From the NCBI GenBank assembly GCA_046262415.1, contig JBHEMU010000158.1, forward strand, positions 1 through 56,220: a stretch of 56,220 nt of DNA. Reading direction: 5' to 3'. The first letter of the stretch is position 1; each line of letters starts with the position of its first letter. Positions 48,796 to 56,220 of this stretch are shown here, piece after piece. Origin of the DNA: JACDAS01 sp046262415 (GTDB lineage Bacteria; Actinomycetota; Thermoleophilia; Gaiellales; Gaiellaceae). A program made the translations under genes and the position numbers. The notes under the pieces were generated by a model that saw only the letters and a program-made list of their open reading frames with translations, searched no databases and was not told the DNA's origin.

Positions 48796-50895
48796 GGCGG
48801 CGATGCGCGAGGTGGCGCCGGAGGTGAGGAGCTCGATCAGTGCCGGCAGTGCGAGCGGCCGGGCGAACACGAATCCCTGACCCAGGTCGCAGCCGAACTC
48901 GCGCAGCGCGGCGACCTGCTCGGCCTGCTCGATCCCCTCCGCCAGCGTCCGGACGCCGAGCGTCTTCCCCAGCTCGACGATCGCCCGCATGAACTCGGCC
49001 TCCTTCCGGTCCGTGGCCACGTTCCCGACGAAGGCCTTGTCGATCTTGGCGATGTCGATCGGAAAGCGGCGCAGGTAGCTGAGGGACGAGTAGCCCGTGC
49101 CGAAGTCGTCGAGCGCGAGTCGAACGCCCAGGCCCTTGAGCGCCCGAAGCGTCCAGATGCCCTCCTCGACCTCGCGCATGAGGACGCTCTCCGTGATCTC
49201 GAGCAGGAGCGCATCCGGATCGAGCCCCGACGTCGTCAGCGCCGCCGCGACGTCCGCGAGCAGGTTCGGGTGCTGGAACTGCCGCGGCGAGAGGTTGACG
49301 CCGATCGAGAGTCGGGAACCCGGCGCCAGCAGCCGCCGGAGCTCCGCCCCCTCGCGACACGCGCGCTCCAGCACCCAGAGCCCGAGCGGCTCGATCAGCC
49401 CCGTCTTCTCCGCCACGTCGATGAATTCCGCAGGCGGGAGCAGTCCCCGCGTCGGATGCTGCCAGCGGACGAGTGCCTCGACCCCGACGATCTCGCCGCC
49501 GGCGAGATCGACGACCGGCTGGTAGTGGAGCACGAGCTGCTCCTGATCGATCGCGATCCGGAGGTCGGCCTCGAGGCGGAGCCGCCCGCGCACCTTCTCG
49601 TGCATCCGCTCCTGGAAGATCTCGGAGCAGCCCTTGCCCCGTAGCTTGGCCGAGTACATCGCCAGGTCCGCGTTTCTGAGGAGGTCGATCGCCTGGTCGT
49701 CGCCCGCGCTCGCGAGCGAGATGCCGATGCTGGCGCTGACGAAGAACTCGTTCCCGGGCAGGCGGAAGGGCTCCTGGAGCGCGGCCAGGATCCGGCTGGC
49801 TGTCCGCAGCGCATCGCTCTCGAGCCGGACGTCCTCCAGGAGGACGGCGAACTCGTCGCCTCCGAGCCGTGCCAACGTGTCGGCCGGCCTCAGAGCGCCT
49901 TCCAGGCGCCGGGCGACGGAGACGAGCAGCTCGTCACCGTACGAGTGTCCGAGGCTGTCGTTGACCACCTTGAAGTCGTCGAGATCGATGAACAGCACCG
50001 CCACCGACTCCTCGCCGTCCGCCGAGCGGGCGAGCGCGTGTGCGGCGCGGTCGGCGCACAGGGCCCGGTTCGGAAGCCCGGTCAGGGAGTCGTGGAAGGC
50101 CTGGTGCGTGAGCTCGTCGCGGCTCGCCTCCAGTCGTTCCGCCATCGTGTTGAAGGATCCGGCAACCCGGCCGAGCTCGTCGGCCTGCTCGACCGGCACG
50201 CGCACGGAGAGATCGTCGGCGCCGAGGCGCCCTGCCGCTTCCTCCAGTCGCCCGAGCGGGCTGACGATCGACATGCTGAGCCGTCGCGCCGCGACGAGTG
50301 CGATGCCGGCGCCGAGCGCGACCGTGAAGAGAAGGATGAGGACCTGGTCGCGCTCCTGCCTGAGCGCCGCCGCAGCGTCGTCCTTGAACTCGGCGAAGCT
50401 GCCGTCCGCGATCGCCTCGAGCCGACGCTGGAGCGAGCTTGCCTCCAGGGCGAAGCGCGCGGCGGCGAGACTCGAGTCGTCGGCTTCCCGACGCGGCCGG
50501 AACGCGCCGAGCGCGTCCGCCTGCGCCCGCCGCCAATGCGAGCTGGCCAGGGCGATCAGGGTGCTCTGGCGGCCCCTGCCGAGCTCGCCGAGCACGGCGA
50601 ACTCCGCATCGACCTTCCGGCTCACGCTCCTGAAGCGCTCGATCGACTCGCGGTCGGGCGAAGCCGCCGCCGCGCCGGAGGCCAGCTCCTCGGCCTGGAA
50701 GAGCAAACGGTCGAGCCGGGTCAGTGCGACGATCTCCTCCGCGAGCGCCCGCTCCCGCTGCGCCGAGCCGGTGCTCTCCTGGTGGAGGAAGAAGACACTC
50801 GTGCCTCCGACGAGCAGCAGGGGGACGAACATGGCCGCGAGCGCCAGCTGCAGGCGCGCGCGGAGGGAGCGTCGGTTCGGAAGTCGCATTCTCAT
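48793..50895 (-). CDS. Bifunctional diguanylate cyclase/phosphodiesterase (HAMP-GGDEF-EAL)
   Basis: A 700-residue c-di-GMP protein. Membrane helix 1 (about 15-37), an extracytoplasmic helical sensor, helix 2 (185-203) and HAMP (about 210-262) precede a GGDEF domain with the intact motif RLGGDEFAVLL (345-349) and an inhibitory site RPAD five residues before it. The EAL domain shows EALVRWQHPTRGLLPPAEFI, NLSPRQF and DDFGTGYSSLSYLRRFPIDIAKIDKAFV, so both active sites look competent. ATG 50895 is the first codon of MRMRLPNRRSLRARL. Confidence 0.93.
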   Translation of the reverse strand: MRMRLPNRRSLRARLQLALAAMFVPLLLVGGTSVFFLHQESTGSAQRERALAEEIVALTRLDRLLFQAEELASGAAAASPDRESIERFRSVSRKVDAEFAVLGELGRGRQSTLIALASSHWRRAQADALGAFRPRREADDSSLAAARFALEASSLQRRLEAIADGSFAEFKDDAAAALRQERDQVLILLFTVALGAGIALVAARRLSMSIVSPLGRLEEAAGRLGADDLSVRVPVEQADELGRVAGSFNTMAERLEASRDELTHQAFHDSLTGLPNRALCADRAAHALARSADGEESVAVLFIDLDDFKVVNDSLGHSYGDELLVSVARRLEGALRPADTLARLGGDEFAVLLEDVRLESDALRTASRILAALQEPFRLPGNEFFVSASIGISLASAGDDQAIDLLRNADLAMYSAKLRGKGCSEIFQERMHEKVRGRLRLEADLRIAIDQEQLVLHYQPVVDLAGGEIVGVEALVRWQHPTRGLLPPAEFIDVAEKTGLIEPLGLWVLERACREGAELRRLLAPGSRLSIGVNLSPRQFQHPNLLADVAAALTTSGLDPDALLLEITESVLMREVEEGIWTLRALKGLGVRLALDDFGTGYSSLSYLRRFPIDIAKIDKAFVGNVATDRKEAEFMRAIVELGKTLGVRTLAEGIEQAEQVAALREFGCDLGQGFVFARPLALPALIELLTSGATSRIAA

Positions 50896-51084
50896 AGGGG
50901 GACGTCGCGTCCTAGTTCGTCGGCGCCCCGGCCGGTGCGGCGGTCACTCGTTCGAGGGGGAAGGCCGCCGGTCACCCGGCTGCCGGCCGCGCTGGTCGGT
51001 ATGGCACAGGGTCCTCCGGACGCCGGACGGCCGCCCGTTCAGGCTGCTGCCGGCCGATGCCTGAGGGTTCTTAGTTTAGAGGTG
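50896..51084 (-). other. Intergenic region upstream of the GGDEF/EAL gene
   Basis: No gene is supported here. A TAGGAC sequence 14 nt before the start is a weak -10 candidate. Together with the two repeat copies that follow, this makes the only gene-free stretch above 300 bp in the window (50896-51269). Confidence 0.5.
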
Positions 51085-51175
51085 TGGGTCATTACCCGGA
51101 TGCGCTCGTGCGGTCGGCTCAGACGGAGCACGGGCAAGCCCGTGCTCCTGAGGTCGGCGTCGCAAGCGACGCCTG
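51085..51175 (-). repeat. Post-stop palindromic repeat, family 1 copy C
   Basis: In minus orientation: AGGCGTCGC-TT-GCGACGCC, GACCTCAGGAGCACGGG, CTTGCCCGTGCTCCGTCTG, AGCCGACCGCACGAGCGC and ATCCGGGTAATGACC. The central arms GAGCACGGGC / GCCCGTGCTC are perfectly complementary. It is tandem with copy D. Confidence 0.9.
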
Positions 51176-51269
51176 GGAGCGTGGGTCTCTACCCGGATGC
51201 GCTCGTGCGGTCAGCTCAGACGGAGCACGGGCAAGCCCGCGCTCCTGAGGTCGGCGTCGCCAGCGCCGC
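51176..51269 (-). repeat. Post-stop palindromic repeat, family 1 copy D
   Basis: It starts at the base next to the uvrA stop codon (51270) and is nearly identical to copy C (a handful of differences). The copy ends CCGGGTAGAGACCCACGCTC. Head-to-tail with copy C, same orientation as uvrA. Confidence 0.9.
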
Positions 51270-54104
<2,835 letters not shown>

Positions 54105-54113
54105 GAACAATCG

Positions 54114-54119
54114 AGTCTA
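54114..54119 (-). promoter_or_regulatory. Proximal -10 box of uvrA
   Basis: TAGACT on the minus strand, 9 nt before ATG 54104. Confidence 0.4.
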
Positions 54120-54129
54120 CCGCCGCCCG

Positions 54130-54135
54130 ATTGTA
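54130..54135 (-). promoter_or_regulatory. Distal -10 box of uvrA
   Basis: TACAAT on the minus strand, immediately downstream of the LexA box. A transcript from here would have a leader of about 20 nt. Confidence 0.45.
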
Positions 54136-54136
54136 G

Positions 54137-54149
54137 CGAACGTATGTTC
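54137..54149 (-). promoter_or_regulatory. LexA (SOS) box of uvrA
   Basis: CGAACGTATGTTC contains the palindrome GAAC-GTAT-GTTC, matching the CGAACRNRYGTTC box of actinobacterial and Bacillus LexA/DinR. It abuts the TACAAT -10, so bound LexA would block uvrA transcription. Confidence 0.85.
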
Positions 54150-54202
54150 TATCGGAGGCTCTGGCGGACGGCACCGAGGCGCCCCGGGGTGGTCGAGCTC
54201 TC

Positions 54203-54514
54203 CTAGGCCATGCGGAGGTTGCGCTCACGGAGAAGCAGCAACAACGGCAGGCCCACCGAGACGCCGAGCGCGAGTGTCGCTGCGACGGCGAGCCACCAGG
54301 AGCGCAGCCTGCGGGAGCGCTCGCGCAGCGCAAGTGCGATCACGGCGAGCGCCGAGACTTCGACGTCCGCCCACGCGAAAAGACCGATATCCGTGGCGGT
54401 CAGCTGGTCGAAGAAGGCGCCGACATCGACGCCCTCGTCGGCGACGAACCGGCCGAGGAATGCCAGCGGGAACGCCGCCCCGAGGATGCACAGAACGGCG
54501 TAGACGCGGACCAC
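54203..54514 (-). CDS. DUF2834 membrane protein
   Basis: A 103-residue protein with three membrane helices: VYAVLCILGAAFPLAFLGRFV, IGLFAWADVEVSALAVIALAL and SWWLAVAATLALGVSVGLPLLLLLRE. The layout, with DVGAFFDQLTATDIGLFAWADV between helices, matches DUF2834. Function is unknown. GTG 54514 lies 4 bp after the PH-domain gene, so the two form an operon. Confidence 0.82.
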   Translation of the reverse strand: MVRVYAVLCILGAAFPLAFLGRFVADEGVDVGAFFDQLTATDIGLFAWADVEVSALAVIALALRERSRRLRSWWLAVAATLALGVSVGLPLLLLLRERNLRMA

Positions 54515-54518
54515 GGAC

Positions 54519-54938
54519 CTACGAGGCGAGCCGCTCGACGAGCTCGGTGACTTCGGTTGGCTTCGGCACGTGGTCGATCTCCAGGGGGCCGACGACGAGC
54601 GTGCCGTAGCCGAGCACGCGGCCGGCCGCCGACTGCTCCACCTCGACCGTGTCGATCCTTCCTAGCCTCACCTGGCGCGCGCGCTTGCGGATCGTTCCGT
54701 CGACGACGTACAGCCGCTCCGTTGTGACGACGAGGTGCTCTCGCTCCCAGCCCCAGACCGCGCGCAGAGCGAGCACAGCGGCGAGCGCGATCAGCAGTGC
54801 GCCCGCCACCGCGAACGGCCACGCAAACGCAAGCAGCACCCCACCGAGCGCCGCCAGCGCGAGAGCCTGCCCGAGGGGGCGCGCCAGCACGACCCCGTGC
54901 CGCCGCGCGTCCAGGTAGATCCGCTCGTCCTCCGCCAC
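54519..54938 (-). CDS. PH domain (bPH/DUF304-like) membrane protein
   Basis: A 139-residue protein: VAEDERIYLDARRHGVVLARPL, two adjoining membrane helices (ALALAALGGVLLAFAWPFAVAGALLIALAAVLALRAVW), then a bacterial pleckstrin-like domain EREHLVVTTERLYVVDGTIRKRARQVRLGRIDTVEVEQSAAGRVLGYGTL. This is the usual DUF304 order. GTG 54938 is the first start giving only family-like sequence. Function is unknown. The gene is divergent from the AI-2E transporter gene, about 80 bp apart. Confidence 0.85.
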   Translation of the reverse strand: MAEDERIYLDARRHGVVLARPLGQALALAALGGVLLAFAWPFAVAGALLIALAAVLALRAVWGWEREHLVVTTERLYVVDGTIRKRARQVRLGRIDTVEVEQSAAGRVLGYGTLVVGPLEIDHVPKPTEVTELVERLAS

Positions 54939-55019
54939 GAGCCCGGCTTCGACGCCGCCGGGCGCCGTTCCTGCCGGTTCGCCGTTTGTCCGACCGCCGA
55001 AGGCGGAAGGATCGCTCCG

Positions 55020-56069
55020 ATGCGTGACACGGCGCGCAAGGCGTTCATGGCTACGCTCGTCGTCGGGGCAGTCGTCGTCGGAGCCCTGATGCTGTGGAAG
55101 CTGAAGGTGCTGATCGCGCTGCTCTTCCTCGCGTTCATCATCACCGCCGCGATGCGGCCGGGTGTCGAGCGGCTGCGCCAGTTTGGCGTCCCGCGTGGCC
55201 CGGGCATCCTGATCCACTACGCCGCGCTCGCAGGCGGGCTCGCGCTGCTCCTCTGGGCGGTCGTCCCGCGCGCCTCCAAGCAGGTGCGAGAGGCGCTGCC
55301 GACGCAGAGCGAGCTCCAGTCGGCGGCAGACGAATCGAGCGGCGTCAAGCATGACGTGCTCGTCTGGCTCGACGAGCGGCTCGATGACTTGCCTTCGGCG
55401 GGGGAGTTCATCGATCCCGCGCTCGAGGCGACACTGCTCACCTTCGAGATCTTCATCGGCGTCTTCTTCGTGCTTGCCAGCGCCGCTTACTGGATCTTCG
55501 AGCGCGACCGCGCCGTCACGCTTGTCACGTCGGTGCTACCCCGACCGCGGCGCAAGATCGTGCGCGACACCTGGCACCTGATCGACCTCAAGCTCGGCGC
55601 CTACGTGCGCGGGCAGGGGCTTTTGATCATCCTCGTGGCGACCGTGCTCTCGCTCTCGTTCTGGGCGATCGGCCTGCCCTTCTGGGTGCTGATCGGGATC
55701 TTCGCGGGCATCGTCGAGATCGTCCCGGTGATCGGCCCGTTCGCGGCAGGCGCGCTTGCGGTCGGGGTCGGCCTGACGGAGTCGATCCCCGTCGCGATCG
55801 CGGCGGCCGCGATCGTGCTCGTCGTCCGCCTGCTGGAGGACTACCTCGTCATCCCGCGCGTGCTGGGAGAGGCCGTCGGACTCTCGCCGCTAGTCGTGCT
55901 CGTCTCGGTGGCGGCTGCCGCGCTCCTGTTCGGCGAATTCGCGATTCTGCTGGCGATCCCGATGGCCGCCGTGCTCGCAACGCTCGTGGACGTGATCGTG
56001 CTCAACAAGGATCCTGCCGACCAGGAGGTGCCGGCGGTGATCTTCTCGGCCCAGGACGTCGAGGGGTGA
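55020..56069 (+). CDS. AI-2E family transporter (UPF0118)
   Basis: A 349-residue polytopic protein with the AI-2E family pattern: helices LKVLIALLFLAFIITAAMRPGVERL near the N-terminus, a long soluble segment (about 85-135), FEIFIGVFFVLASAAYWIFERDR, then LKLGAYVRGQGLLIILVATVLSLSFWAIGLPFWVLIGIFAGIVEIVPVIGPFAAGA, where PVIGPF is the family motif, and LLEDYLVIPRVLGEAVGLSPLVVLVSVAA. Members export AI-2 or act as Na+(Li+)/H+ antiporters; which applies here is unknown. ATG 55020 lies 10 nt after a GAAGGAT site. Confidence 0.88.
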   Translation: MRDTARKAFMATLVVGAVVVGALMLWKLKVLIALLFLAFIITAAMRPGVERLRQFGVPRGPGILIHYAALAGGLALLLWAVVPRASKQVREALPTQSELQSAADESSGVKHDVLVWLDERLDDLPSAGEFIDPALEATLLTFEIFIGVFFVLASAAYWIFERDRAVTLVTSVLPRPRRKIVRDTWHLIDLKLGAYVRGQGLLIILVATVLSLSFWAIGLPFWVLIGIFAGIVEIVPVIGPFAAGALAVGVGLTESIPVAIAAAAIVLVVRLLEDYLVIPRVLGEAVGLSPLVVLVSVAAAALLFGEFAILLAIPMAAVLATLVDVIVLNKDPADQEVPAVIFSAQDVEG

Positions 56070-56220
56070 GCGCTCGCCTCGGGCCTCGCTCGATTCGAGG
56101 GAGTGCATCCCCCTTGAGCTCCCCGCGGCCCGAGAAGCACGGCCAAGGACCCGAACTACCCGGGGCCAGACGCCACGGGGGGAACCAGGCCGTTCCACCC
56201 TCGAATGAAGCGACGCCCAC
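56070..56220 (+). other. Gene-free window end
   Basis: No supported gene. A weak dyad GGTGGAAC / GGTTCCCCCC on the minus strand (56174-56200) faintly resembles the family 2 hairpin but lacks the CCCCCTCCTTCTTGT tail. Confidence 0.4.

Noticed and set aside
51085..51269. CRISPR array
   Set aside because: Only two tandem units without spacers, each a palindromic intergenic element found elsewhere singly; no cas genes.
56160..56220. Third copy of the family 2 hairpin at the window end
   Set aside because: The stem is imperfect and the conserved tail is absent; the sequence also stops at the window edge.
56002..56220. 72-residue minus-strand frame at the window end
   Set aside because: Pro/Arg-rich, overlaps the 3' end of the AI-2E gene antisense, and has no ribosome site or recognisable domain.

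Overview
This 56 kb window is uniformly GC-rich (about 70% by eye). Genes are packed head to tail, and neighbours often share ATGA, GTGA or TTGA stop/start overlaps. GTG and TTG starts are common. Several -10 boxes lie only 6-9 nt before the start codon, which suggests leaderless mRNAs. The gene set (Rex, Eis-like acetyltransferase, RskA-type anti-sigma factor, K+-independent membrane pyrophosphatase, DUF3467, PcrA, a LexA box of the GAAC-N4-GTTC type) fits an actinobacterium, probably Thermoleophilia/Gaiellales. That placement is inference.

Layout. 1-1013: a lower-GC hypothetical gene abuts the 3' end of a tRNA-Val gene, which looks like an island edge. 1055-7399 (minus): pcrA, an Eis-like acetyltransferase, a small lipoprotein and a large frameshifted BNR-repeat protein form an operon. 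7487-10993: a DUF4394 secreted protein is joined without a stop codon to an orphan anti-sigma factor; then come an AlkZ-related protein and a VapBC-like pair with a frameshifted toxin. 10990-18497 (minus): a cobalamin riboswitch leads two DUF4430 (transcobalamin-C-like) proteins, EcfT, a dual EcfA ATPase, a CbrT-like S component and an alpha/alpha-toroid protein, followed by a DUF6259 protein. 18510-20709: VanZ, HAD-like, coiled-coil and PQQ-type sugar dehydrogenase genes. 20759-28942: a likely potassium/ion module with two small TrkA-type proteins, two APC permeases fused to universal stress domains around a small membrane protein, then TrkA and TrkH. 29118-38529: DUF3467, H+-pyrophosphatase, a MauE-thioredoxin fusion, a GCS2-type ligase, a glycosyltransferase, Rex with its operator, glutaredoxin and glutamate dehydrogenase. 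38570-44489: a subtilase, the t6A set (tsaE, tsaB, rimI, tsaD), a family-4 uracil-DNA glycosylase and an FmdB zinc ribbon. 44524-50895: GNAT, a frameshifted secreted protein, DUF2520-panC-panB, a Yip1-like protein and a GGDEF/EAL protein. 51270-56069: uvrA under a LexA box, DUF2834, a PH-domain protein and an AI-2E family transporter.

The most interesting system is the B12 locus. Animal transcobalamin and intrinsic factor join an alpha/alpha barrel to a C-terminal DUF4430-like domain. Here the same two folds are encoded as separate secreted proteins with an ECF transporter under B12 riboswitch control, so a split extracytoplasmic B12-capture system is a reasonable hypothesis.

Two other themes recur. 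Three kinds of palindromic element sit directly after stop codons: a ~95-bp family in four copies, a hairpin-plus-tail family in two copies, and one ~170-bp imperfect palindrome. Four genes also carry single-base frameshifts, each in a C run of the given strand, which points to sequencing or assembly error as much as to real pseudogenes.
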